Assembly: GCA_029216955.1 (NCBI GenBank)
Contig: JANAVB010010791.1
Span: forward strand, 1,274,685-1,338,684
DNA: 64,000 nt
Direction of reading: 5' to 3'
Source of the DNA: Iris pallida
Taxonomy: Eukaryota > Streptophyta > Magnoliopsida > Asparagales > Iridaceae
The position numbers and the translations under genes were made by a program. This document shows, piece after piece, positions 22,215 to 31,190 of this stretch (position 1 is its first letter; every line of letters begins with the position of its first letter). Under the pieces are notes generated by a model. It saw only the letters and a list, made by a program, of their open reading frames with translations, was not told the DNA's origin and made no database searches.

Positions 22215-22470
22215 CCAAACCCTCGCCCCGAGTGGACTCGCAGGTTTGAACTAGTCACTAACCCTTATCCCGAGTGTGGACTCTCTGGTTAGTTCAAGGC
22301 AAGGTACCCTCATCCCGAGTGTGGACTCTCTGGTGCAAATAAACAAGACAATATCCTCGTCCCGAGTGTAGAATCACGGATGTAAACAGATCAAGACAAA
22401 CACCCTCGTCCCGAGTGTGGACTCTCTGGTGCAACTGGCCAACCCTCGTCCCGAATGTGGACTCTCTGGT
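22215..22470. repeat. cccgagtgtggactctctgg repeats in LTR C
   Basis: Six copies of ccctcgtcccgagtgtgg(actctctgg), some altered (gtagaatcacgg), at irregular spacing of about 30-60 bp with unrelated linkers. Confidence 0.8.
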
Positions 22471-23029
22471 TGAGGAAAGATAACAGGAAGTTGCAGTTCA
22501 ATTACACGTACTCGTTCCAAGACACGACTCAGTCGAGGCACAGGTGAGACAAGGTACAACTCATGTCAAGACACGGGTAAGGACAACTCTAGCATGAACT
22601 ATAAAGTAAACAAGCCTGGTGTAACTACACTATTTAATCATGAAAATGATATATAAGCAAGACGATAATTTAGTAAAACATGGAACGCAGGAAACATATA
22701 GATAAACTCACATCAACTAAAGAATAAGATGATAACATATAAAAACAGGAAAAACTATAAGCATGTAAATAAACTGTAGAGGAAGGAAAGGTATCTTGCC
22801 TAGAGTTTGTCCAAACTGCGCTGGGACTGCAGTAGCCAAGGTCTGATCAGGTCTAACCCTGCTAATTTGGTTAAAGCCCACAAACAAACAACCAATTGTC
22901 ACACACCGATTTCAGCTACCATATTATAATAGTCAAAATAACTTATTAGGATTCATATATGGAAAATGTCTTATTATATATATTTTTGAAATTATAGATA
23001 TAGCAACTTTGGGTGACATAGATATCTTT

Positions 23030-23043
23030 AAAAGTACTATATA

Positions 23044-23106
<63 letters not shown>
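23030..23106. repeat. (AT)n tract, left flank of element D
   Basis: About 70 bp of alternating A and T. The tract continues at 31150-31189 on the other side of D, so D entered an AT microsatellite of LTR C. Confidence 0.9.
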
Positions 23107-23110
<4 letters not shown>

Positions 23111-23892
23111 TGCCATTGATTGTGAAAGTACAGAACAATTTATATAGGAGGACTGAACTTAAACTCACAATACAAACTCGCTCATACAAAGAAAGCCTAG
23201 GGATGAAAACCTAGGTACAGCAATCTAAGTACAATTGTTTAGTTTTTCTGGGGGGGTGACGGTAGAGGCTCGGGAAAGCGACGGCAGCTCTGCCTTACTC
23301 CTTGGACGATCGGATGCAGCCTTGGCTCTGGTGAAGAAATGCTCTTGGACGTGTGGGGAGACTCCTCTTCGCCATCGGTTGCTGGATCTCTGGATGTCTC
23401 TGTAGTGCTCTCTCTTTTTTCTCTGCTCTCTTTTCTCTTTTTTTTTCCTCTCGCTGCTCTCGCTATTTTTTTTAATAAGAGAATCTCCCCTTTTGCAAGA
23501 GAATGGCACCTTGCTATTTATAGGAGTCGGATCATCATATTTGCAAATGATTGCCTCCTTCAAAAATCGGCGGTTAAGGATCACTTAATCTGGGCCGTTC
23601 ATCTTGAATATAATAAATTTGAGCAATTAATGTGATTGCATCAAATCTCTGTGGGCAATAAATGTTGATTGCCATGAATATTCGTGATTTATGATAGCTT
23701 GCCACGTGTCCAATCTGCTTGATTCGATTTGATCTGGACAATTATGACGATCGCAACAAATCTAATTTTGTTAGGATTTGTTAACACCCATAATTCCAGG
23801 GAAGATAAGACTGCCACGTGTCTCAATTGCAGCGAAGAGCGCCACGTGTCTCAACTGGACCGTCCTGGCCGAGCCGCATATGGGGGGGGTCC

Positions 23893-24160
23893 TCTCAGCC
23901 GCATGCAGCCGCATGAGGATGGGCAGCCTCATGAGGATGGGCAGCCATACGTGGATGGGCAGTCGCATGGGGATAGGCAGTTGCATACAGAGGGGCAGCC
24001 GCATGGGGATAGGTAGCCGCATGAAGATGGGCAGTCGCATGGGGATAGACAGCCGCATGTAGATGGACAGCCACATGGAGATGGGCAGCCGCATGGAGAT
24101 AGGCAGCCGCATGCAGATAGGCAGCCGCATGCAGATGGGCAGCCGCATGGAGTGGCCTCG
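23893..24160. repeat. 18-bp tandem array (gataggcagccgcatgca) in the D 3' LTR
   Basis: About 15 units of 18 bp, centred on the octamer gccgcatg with point variants (gtcgcatg, gttgcata, gcctcatg). The matching array in the 5' LTR is at 30541-30817. Confidence 0.9.
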
Positions 24161-24349
24161 GGACTAGGTGGATTTTGCCAGCTGTAAGGAGATTTTTTCC
24201 TCTTTCCTAGGATCACGCCACCACGTCAGAGTCATTATTACGTCCTTATGTCAGAGCTGTCATAGCTGTTATTTGTCAGAGCGGCCGTCAGGGCATTAAA
24301 TACAGCTTAATGTAGAGAAGAACTGTTGAAGGCCACGTAGCTTCTTTTC

Positions 24350-24450
24350 TGAGCCGCATGGATTCTTGAGCCGAATGGATCCTTGAGCCGCATGGACTCC
24401 TGAGCCGCATGGGAATCCTGAGCCGCATGGGGATCCTTCTGTCGGAGCCG
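24350..24450. repeat. gagccgcatgga(tcctt) repeats in the D 3' LTR
   Basis: Five or six copies of gagccgcatgg at about 17-20 bp spacing with tcctt or actcct linkers, the same octamer as the 18-bp array in a different frame of repetition. Duplicated at 31015-31115. Confidence 0.85.
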
Positions 24451-24486
24451 CATAGGCCTTTCTTTATTCTTTTCTATGCTTCTACA

Positions 24487-24500
24487 AGACCCCCTTCAAA
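24487..24500 (-). promoter_or_regulatory. Element D polypurine tract
   Basis: On the minus strand, ctttgaagggggtct directly precedes the 3' LTR start TGTAGAAGC. Confidence 0.75.
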
Positions 24501-24742
24501 GTTTTTAATTTGCAAAATTGAAATACTTTGAATGAGAAGCATGGACATGTAAAAACTCTTCGGGCTGCATAGGATGTTCTGGCCGTATGGATGTCTCAGC
24601 CGTATGGCCTCCTCAGCCGTATGGCCATCTGAGTCGTATGGACTTTCCAGCCGCATAGGCTGCTTGGCCGTATAGGCCCCTTGCCACATCTTCATGCCAC
24701 GTGTGCAAATCTTTGCATGGATTGCCTTGCTGGGCTCCCGGG
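24501..24742 (-). other. 3' non-coding region of D with ccgtatgg motifs
   Basis: No gene. Seven variants of gccg(c/t)at(g/a)g occur between about 24555 and 24675 (agccgtatgg, ggccgtatag and others), a diverged version of the LTR octamer family. Confidence 0.6.
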
Positions 24743-25990
24743 GCATGATGAGAAATGATGTGTATGTACTAGAAAACTTAGTACAGCATTTGTAGTCAGC
24801 AGAGGACATCTGTGAGCCTATTATCCTTGGCGTACCCCGGTTCAGGATACGGATAATAGGACGAGATATAACCAACATACTTACTAAGAGGTAATGAGGA
24901 CGTGGCAAGCATGGGGGTTTTTTTTACCGCAGAATCTTCCTACTCAGAGGTAATGAGGACATGGCAGGAGTGGACTCAGCGGAGGATATTTGTGGTCAAC
25001 AGAGGACATTTGTGGACCTATTATCCATGGCGTACTCCAGTTTTGGGTACGGATAATAAGTCGAAAAGGAACCAGCATACTTACTCAGAGGTAATGAGGA
25101 CGTGGCAAGCATGAGGGTTTTTCACCACGGAATCTTCCTACTCAGAGGTAATGAGGACATGGCAGGAGTGGATTCAGCAGAGGATATTTGTGGTCAACAG
25201 AGGACATTTGTGGACCTATTATCCTTGGCGTACTCCGGTTTTGGGTACGGATAATAAGTCGAAAGGGAACCAGCATACTTACTCAGAGGTAATGAGAATA
25301 TGGCAAGCATGAGGGTTTCTCACCGCGGAATCTTCCTACTCAGAGGTAATGAGGACATGGCAGGAGTGGATTCAGCGGAGGATATTTATGGTCAACAGAG
25401 GACATTTGTGGGCCTATTATCCTTGGCGTACCCCGGTTCAGGATACGAATAACAGGACGAGATATAACCAACATACTTACTCAGAGGTAATGAGGACGTG
25501 GCAAGCATGAGGGTTTTTCACCGTGGAATCTTCCTACTCAGAGGTAATAAGGACATGGCAGGAGTGGATTCAGCGAAGGATATTTGTGGTCAACAGAGGA
25601 CATTTGTGGACCTATTATCCTTGGCGTACTTCGGTTTTGGGTACGGATAATAAGTCGAAAGGGAACCAGCATACTTACTCAGAGGTAATGAGGACATGGC
25701 AAGCATGAGAGTTTCTCACCGCAGAATCTTCCTACTCAGAGGTAATAAGGACATGGCAGGAGTGGATTCAGCGGAGGATATTTGTGGTCAACAGAGAACA
25801 TTTGTGGACCTATTATCTTTGGCGTACTCCGGTTTTGGGTACGGATAATAAGTCGAAAAGGAACCAACATACTTACTCAGAGGTAATGAGGACATGGCAA
25901 GCATGAGGGTTTCTTCGATGGAGCCTTCCCACTCAGAGGTAATGAGGACATGGCAGGAGTGGGCTCCATGAAGGGGTACATAGAACGACT
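24743..25990. repeat. 198-bp tandem array in the 3' region of D
   Basis: The phrase tactcagaggtaatgagga after cttcc recurs at 24941, 25139, 25337, 25535 and 25733, exactly 198 bp apart, and once more at about 25930. Each unit holds two cagaggtaatgagga(c/t)(a/g)tggca phrases about 100 bp apart. It also holds an inverted pair ctattatcc...ggataata with gtac at the inner edge on both sides. About six units. Confidence 0.93.
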
Positions 25991-26223
25991 CAGAGGTAAT
26001 GAGGACATGAAAGTTCTATGTAGAGGGGTGATTTATTTTTGGCGAAAGTGAAACGACTCAGAGGTAACATCGACGTGGTCATTTTGGAAATTTGTGGATC
26101 TGTTGCCCTTTTTGTGCACTAAGAGTGCGGGTAGTGGATCATGAGGGATGAGCTCTTTAAAAAGAATAAGTTCAGAGGTATGGTTATACATGACTTACTA
26201 CCTAAAAGAGTGACCGAAATATA
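25991..26223 (-). other. Transition between the 198-bp and 55-bp arrays
   Basis: No gene. Isolated cgactcagaggtaa phrases (about 25987 and 26053) show the 198-bp array decaying into unique sequence. Confidence 0.5.
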
Positions 26224-26775
26224 AGTTCAGAGGCACCTGCGGGTACATAACTCAGCAATCTAGGATATTTGGAGGAAGAATATGAGTTCAGCGGTACTGG
26301 AGGGTACATAACTCAGCGATCTGGGATTTTGTGAATGTGAGTTCAGCGATACCGGAGGGTACATAACTCAACAATCTAGAATTTGGAGAATGTGAGTTCA
26401 GCGGTACCGGCGGGTACATAACTCACTAATCTGGAATTTGGAGAATGTGAGTTCAGCGGTACCGGGGGGTACATAACTCAATAATCTAGAATTTGGAGAA
26501 TATGAGTTCAGCGGTACCGGAGGGTACATAACTCAATAATCTGGAATTTGGAGAATGTGAGTTCAGCAGTACCGGCAGGTACATAACTCACTAATATGGA
26601 ATTTGGAGAATGTGAGTTCAGCGGTACCGGAGGGTACATAACTCAATAATCTAGAATTTGAAGAATGTGAGTTCAGTGGTACCGGCGGGTACATAACTCA
26701 CTAATCTGGAATTTGGAGAATGTGAGTTCAGCAGTACCGACGAGTACATAACTCAATACTCTGGGATTTGAAGAA
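26224..26775. repeat. 55-bp tandem array in the 3' region of D
   Basis: gagttcagcggtaccgg recurs at 26284, 26339, 26394, 26449, 26504, 26559, 26614, 26669 and 26724, exactly 55 bp apart, with one diverged unit before. Each unit can fold: tgagtt pairs with aactca, and ggtacc is followed by gggtac. The array abuts the integrase stop codon at 26782-26784. Confidence 0.93.
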
Positions 26776-27090
26776 TGTTGTTTAGACATAATATTTCTTC
26801 AGGAACTTGCCGTTGACGGGCAACATGAGCAAGTCTCCATTTTGTTTTGCGAAGCGGTAATCACCGTTGGAGAATACAGCCTCAATGATAAATGTTCCTT
26901 CCCACTTTGGCTGGAATTTGCCGGCGATTTTGTGAGTCATAACCATCGGCCTCCGAACTGCCAGAACGAGATCGCCCACTTGGAATATTCTGACTCTAAC
27001 CTTCTTATTGAAGGCTCCAGAAATACGTGCTTGGTATAGCTCGATTCGTTGCTGATCCAAGAGGCGCTTTTCATCTAAGGCCTCCAAAAC

Positions 27091-28509
27091 TTATAGCCGG
27101 CGACGGTAGTTATCGTCCGTCGTCAATTGGTAAATGAGAGCGACGCAGAACGAGGGTATTTGAGTCTCCAATGGGAGAACTGCCTCACTCTCGTACACTA
27201 AGGAGAATGGTGTGTTCCCAGTGGCCGTTCGGACTGTAGTACGGTACGCCCATAAGCATTCACCAAGCTTTTCGTTCCAGTCGCGTTTGTTGGATGACAC
27301 GAACTTTTTGAGCAACTTAATGATGGTTTTGTTGAATGCTTCTGCCAACCCATTCGCTGCCGGATTGTATGGCATCGAAGCAATATTCTGAATTCGGTGT
27401 TTGTCGCAGAATCGATAGAAAGCGTGGCTTACAAACTGCGGACCATTATCGTGGATGATCCTTCGGTGCAGTCCAAAGCGATAGATGACGTGATGCTTGA
27501 GAAAGCTGACCACGTTTGAAGTCTTCACTTCTGCAAGCGGAACAGCTTTTGCCCATTTGGAGAAGTAATCCGTGATTGCGAGTATGAAACGATGTCCTCG
27601 AAAAGAAGGTCGAGTGATCGGACCGATGATATCCATTCCCCATGCTTCGAATGGCCAGGACGCCACTGTCGGATGTAGAAATTCGAATGGCTGGTAGATG
27701 AAGTCCGCGTGGACTTGGCAGGCTTTGCACTTTCTTGCATAGTCTATCGCATCTGCTACCATCGTGGGCCAGTAGTAGCCCATTCGGCAAAGACGGCCTT
27801 GTAATTTTGGGCCAGGCTGATGGACCCCGCAGACACCATCATGAGCTTCACGTACGGCTTCCTTGGCTTCGTCTGCAGCGGTAGGAGCCGTTATTTCAGG
27901 AGGATTATTGCTCGGGTTCGGTGCCGCCGAGTTCGAGTCTGCATTGACCGCGGGACCCAAGTTTGTTTGGCCAGGCGTCCCTCCTTGCAGAGTAGGGAGG
28001 GCTGCTTTGATCTCATCCACCGATTTGACCAAAGTGCACAGTATGGCCTCCAGAGTGTCGATGCGTTGGCGATCACTGGGACCATCTTGTTCGTCGTTTG
28101 TCATGAATGTCGTCCTCACATGAGTAGAAGTGGAAGGGACGGTGGATGACGTGCCCTCCGAATCATACTCCTGTACCGAGAAGTCATCGGGGTATATGGG
28201 GATATTCTTCTCTGGTTCGGACTCAGAAGGAATAGTACCCCCAGCTTCAGAGTTTGCTTCATCTTGAGAGTCGTGGACGTCCTTGGGAACGTCGACACCT
28301 GCTGCATTTGATGGAAGAGTTGTTTCCCCGGGCTCGTCTCCTTGGAACATCGGATTGTCGTAAATGTTCGGAGGAGTGATACCCCCAGCTCCAGCGACCC
28401 CCAGTGATGTGGATGATGAATCTCCCACTGTAGCAGATTTCATCTTTGAACGGGTACCCTGGAAAACTCCGGTAGTGGACAACCGTTTAGACGACAGTTT
28501 CTTAGTCAC
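27091..28509 (-). pseudogene. Element D ORF 2 (472 aa): gag segment fused to integrase
   Basis: The first ~219 residues are acidic and Ser/Pro-rich (gag-like). From AVREAHDG the protein is integrase, with zinc site, D, D and E all present. A TAA at 27093-27091 cuts off the C-terminal ~100 residues, which continue in the same frame to 26782. The junction region carries repeated gaagcc, possible microhomology used in the deletion. Confidence 0.85.
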
Positions 28510-28626
28510 AGTGGTTGAAATCTTCGGACTAGGAACGTTTATCTTCTTTCCTCTCCCATCGGCGAAAATTTTTTGAGTAGAGTTGCAAGAGACGACGGGA
28601 GGCGCCTCATCCTCTAAGATCGGCTG

Positions 28627-29763
28627 TTATAATCTTTGGAAGACAGACTGCCGGTCTTCTCGTACCACCGCATTGTTGCAACAGCAGTTGACAATGACTT
28701 GGGTACAGCGATGTCCATGGGAGGACTCCTTACACACCGAGGCCTCTTCTCTTTCCTTGCGCTTGTGAAGGATAACCTCACGCAAGTCAGATGGGTCTAG
28801 AACGACCATGTTTGCTCCCTTAGTTTTGGGAGACTTTTGGGAACCATTCTGTCCGTTTACCACCGGGGGCTGGACTCGAGGGGTTCTGTACAACTTTTCA
28901 TCAGAGGCCCGCATAACAATATATGGAGCGTTCGGATGGTCAGAGGTCGGGACAGCGGACTGAGCTCGCCAAGCTCGCGCCGCCCTAGACTTCTTTACTC
29001 TGGTGCATGAGGGCACATAGTAGGAAGAGTCTAAGTGGTGTTGCAGAGAGTGAGACATATTTTCTTGAGAGCATGAGAGATCAGGACCATAGGAGAGGCG
29101 ATCGAAGACTGAGCCTGAGCCGCGTGGAGCAGACAGCATGCGGCTGGAATCAACAGTCTTCATGCGGCTGGCAATCGTAGCCGCATGGGCTTTCTTCATG
29201 CGGCTGGAAGTCTCGGTCGCATAAGTATTCTCCATGCGGCTGGAGATCTTGGCCGCATGGGTATTCTGCATCTGGCTGGCAGTTTCGGCCGTATGAACAT
29301 CATGCATGCGACTGGCAATCTTGGTCGCATGAATGTTCAACCTGCGACTAGTGCCTTTGTTCGGCTTCTTCCTGGAGCACATAGAATCACTCTTTGTCCC
29401 TGCAAGTCCAGCATCGTAGTGCTTTCCTCTGCCAGACTTGGGGACAGCAGAGTCCTCTATGGCTTGAAGTGGGGCCGCATGAGAGTTGCCTTCGCCGTCT
29501 TGGGCAGCAGAGAGTACTCCGTCCAGAGCTTGGAAAGGAGCAAATAATTTCGGCCTCCACTCCCTGCGAGCCTTCTTTGTGCGAGTTCGTTTCTGGACCG
29601 GGCCAGCGCTCCCGTCGGAGAGCATTTCTTCAAACGCCTGTTGGTCGAAGCGGACGACCATCTTTTGTTGTGTGGAGCCAAGTTTGGCTGCATCCGATTG
29701 CGTCACCAACTTCTCAGCCGTGGAGAAGTTTTTCCCCAGCAGAGTCGCCATCGTGTTTGCCAT
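28627..29763 (-). CDS. Element D ORF 1 (378 aa, gag-like N-terminal protein)
   Basis: The frame starts in the last bases of the 5' LTR and reads through the primer-binding site. It stops at TAA 28629-28627, in the same frame as the downstream fusion. Residues of about 140-205 form a 12-residue tandem repeat of the type HAAKISSRMENT, five copies, encoded by a 36-bp unit. No zinc knuckle or capsid motif is recognised. It could be the gag N-terminus or the extra ORF1 that Ogre elements carry upstream of gag. Confidence 0.55.
   Translation of the reverse strand: MANTMATLLGKNFSTAEKLVTQSDAAKLGSTQQKMVVRFDQQAFEEMLSDGSAGPVQKRTRTKKARREWRPKLFAPFQALDGVLSAAQDGEGNSHAAPLQAIEDSAVPKSGRGKHYDAGLAGTKSDSMCSRKKPNKGTSRRLNIHATKIASRMHDVHTAETASQMQNTHAAKISSRMENTYATETSSRMKKAHAATIASRMKTVDSSRMLSAPRGSGSVFDRLSYGPDLSCSQENMSHSLQHHLDSSYYVPSCTRVKKSRAARAWRAQSAVPTSDHPNAPYIVMRASDEKLYRTPRVQPPVVNGQNGSQKSPKTKGANMVVLDPSDLREVILHKRKEREEASVCKESSHGHRCTQVIVNCCCNNAVVREDRQSVFQRL
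29150..29345. repeat. 36-bp coding tandem repeat with paired gccgcatg motifs
   Basis: Five units of 36 bp in the D gag-like frame. Units typically contain catgcggctgg and, about 18 bp on, gccgcatgg, so the LTR octamer appears in both orientations. 36 is twice the 18-bp LTR period. Confidence 0.85.
29733..29750 (-). promoter_or_regulatory. Element D primer-binding site, tRNA-Arg type
   Basis: On the minus strand tggcgactctgctgggga lies 3 nt after the LTR end. From memory, the first 16 nt match the reverse complement of a plant tRNA-Arg(ACG) 3' end plus CCA, and Ogre-type elements are known to use tRNA-Arg. The ORF 1 start codon lies upstream, so this site is also translated (MATLLG). Confidence 0.65.
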
Positions 29764-30157
29764 TGATTGTGAAAGTACAGAACAATTTATATAGGAGGAC
29801 TGAACTTAAACTCACAATACAAACTCGCTCATATAAAGAAAGCCTAGGGACGAAAACCTAGGTACAACAATCTAAGTACAATTGTTTAGTTTTTCTGGGG
29901 GGTGACGGTAGAGGCACGGGAAAGCGACGGCAGCTCTGCCTTACTCCTTGGACGATCGGATGCAGCCTTGGCTCTGGTGAAGAAATGCTCTTGGACGTGT
30001 GGGGAGACTCCTCTGCGCCTTCGGTTGCTGGATCTCTGGATGTCTCTGTAGTGCTCTCTTTTTTCTCTGCTCTATTTTCTCTTTTTTTTTCCTCTCGCTG
30101 CTCTCGCTGCTTTTTTTAATAAGGGAATCTCCCCTTTCGTAAGGGAATGGCACCTTG

Positions 30158-30170
30158 CTATTTATAGGAG
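30158..30170 (-). promoter_or_regulatory. TATA box of the D LTR
   Basis: On the minus strand, ctcctataaatag is a near-consensus plant TATA box. It lies about 400 bp upstream of the ORF 1 ATG at 29763. The 3' LTR has the same site at 23514-23525. Confidence 0.6.
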
Positions 30171-30540
30171 TGGGGTCATCATTAGGGTTTGCAAATGATT
30201 GCCTCCTTCAGAAATCGGCGGTTAAGGATCACTTAATCTGGGCCGTTCATCTTGAATATAATAAATTTGAGCAATTAATATGATTGCATCAATTCTCTGT
30301 GGGCAATAAATGTTGATTGCCATGAATATTCGTGATTTATGATAGCTTGCCACGTGTCCAATATGCTTGATTCGATTTGATCTGGGCAATTATGACGATC
30401 GCAGCAAATCTGATTTTGTTAGGATTTGTTAGCACCCATAATTTCAGGAAAGATAAGACTGCCACGTGTCTCAATTGCAGCAAAGAGCGCCACGTGTCTC
30501 AACTGGACCGTCCTGGCCGAGCCGCATATGGGGGGGTCCT

Positions 30541-30817
30541 CTCAGCCGCATGCAGCCGCATGAGGATGGGCAGCCACATGAGGATGGACAACCACACGTA
30601 GATGGGCAGCCACATGGGGATAGGCAGCCGCATGGGGATAGGCAGTCGCATACAGAGGGACAGCCGCATAGGGATAGGTAGCCGCATGCAGATGGGCAGC
30701 CGCATGGGAATAGGCAGCCGCATGCAAATGGGCAGCCGCATGGAGATGGACAGCCGCATGGAGATAGGCAGCCGCATGCAGATAGGCAGCCGCATGCAGA
30801 TGGACAGCCGCATGGAG
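30541..30817. repeat. 18-bp tandem array in the D 5' LTR
   Basis: About 15 units of cagccgcatgnngatnggn, parallel to 23893-24160, with several unit-level differences between the two LTRs. Confidence 0.9.
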
Positions 30818-31144
30818 TGGCCTCGGGACTAGGTAGATTTTGCCAGCTGTAAGAAGATTTTCTCCTCTTTCCTAGGATCACGCCACCACGTCAGAGTCAT
30901 TATTACGTCCTTATGTCAGAGCTGTCATAGCTGTTATTTGTCAGAGCGGCCGTCAGGGCATTAAATGCAGCTGAATGTAGAGAAGAACTGTTGAAGGCCA
31001 CGTAGCTTCTTTTTTGAGCCGCATGGATCCTTGAGCCGCATGGATCCTTGAGCCGCATGGACTCCTGAGCAGCATGGGAATCCTGAACCGCATGGGGATC
31101 CTTCTGTCGGAGCCGCATAGGCCTTTCTTTATTCTTTTCCATGC

Positions 31145-31149
<5 letters not shown>

Positions 31150-31189
<40 letters not shown>
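31150..31189. repeat. (TA)n tract, right flank of element D
   Basis: About 40 bp of alternating T and A, the other half of the microsatellite at 23030-23106. Confidence 0.9.

Positions 31190-31190
<1 letters not shown>

Larger units (their letters stand above)
22058..23106 (-). mobile_element. Solo LTR C, segment 2
   Basis: Continuation of C between nested B and D. It holds a short tandem family around cccgagtgtggactctctgg (22215-22470) and ends in a long (AT)n tract in which element D is inserted. No gene seen. Confidence 0.7.
23107..24486 (-). repeat. Element D 3' LTR
   Basis: 1380 bp, collinear with 29754-31151. It contains a TATA box (23514-23525, minus strand), an 18-bp array of gccgcatg units (23893-24160) and a second gagccgcatgga array (24350-24450). 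It starts (minus) TGTAGAAGC and ends GGCAAACA. Confidence 0.9.
26782..29763 (-). pseudogene. Element D gag-like/integrase fusion polyprotein
   Basis: A single minus-strand frame of about 993 codons runs from the ATG at 29763 to 26782, broken only by TAA at 28629-28627 and 27093-27091. The first part (MANTMATLLGKNF...) is basic and has a 12-residue tandem repeat ending in SRM. The middle (28509 on) is acidic with a Leu-rich segment RIDTLEAILCTLVKSVDEI. At about 27855 the frame passes straight into integrase. That region has an HHCC zinc site (HDGVCGVH...CKACQVH) and GYYWPTM; D in WGMDIIGPI; D in HDNGPQF; E in LAEAFNKTI; then the SH3-like tail (FQVGDLVLAVRR, KFQPKWEGTF). The gag core, protease, RT and RNase H are all missing. 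Known relatives carry these between gag and integrase. It is inactive as an autonomous element. Confidence 0.88.
23107..31151 (-). mobile_element. Element D: defective Tat/Ogre-like Ty3/gypsy retrotransposon
   Basis: The element is on the minus strand. The 5' LTR is 31151-29754 and the 3' LTR 24486-23107. The primer-binding site is at 29750-29733 and the purine tract at 24500-24487. Gag-like and integrase sequence (29763-26782) are joined in one frame, and a 2.3-kb non-coding 3' region carries tandem arrays. The integrase is of the Tat/Athila (non-chromodomain) kind. Protease, RT and RNase H are absent, so D is a deletion derivative. Both flanks are (TA)n, so the 5-bp target duplication is probably tatat. 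Confidence 0.88.
29754..31151 (-). repeat. Element D 5' LTR
   Basis: About 1398 bp, collinear with 23107-24486. It carries a TATA box at 30158-30170, the 18-bp array at 30541-30817 and gagccgcatgga repeats at 31015-31115. The expected terminal ca at 31150-31151 has become ta at the edge of the (TA)n flank. Confidence 0.9.

Noticed and set aside
23771..24216. Minus- and plus-strand frames of the MRLPIC or MGIGSR type (also 30471-30881)
   Set aside because: By-products of the 18-bp LTR array (six-residue periodicity). No start context or conservation independent of the repeat.
24743..26775. Regularly spaced repeats that might suggest a CRISPR array
   Set aside because: The whole 198-bp and 55-bp units repeat with no unique spacers, and the setting is a plant retrotransposon.
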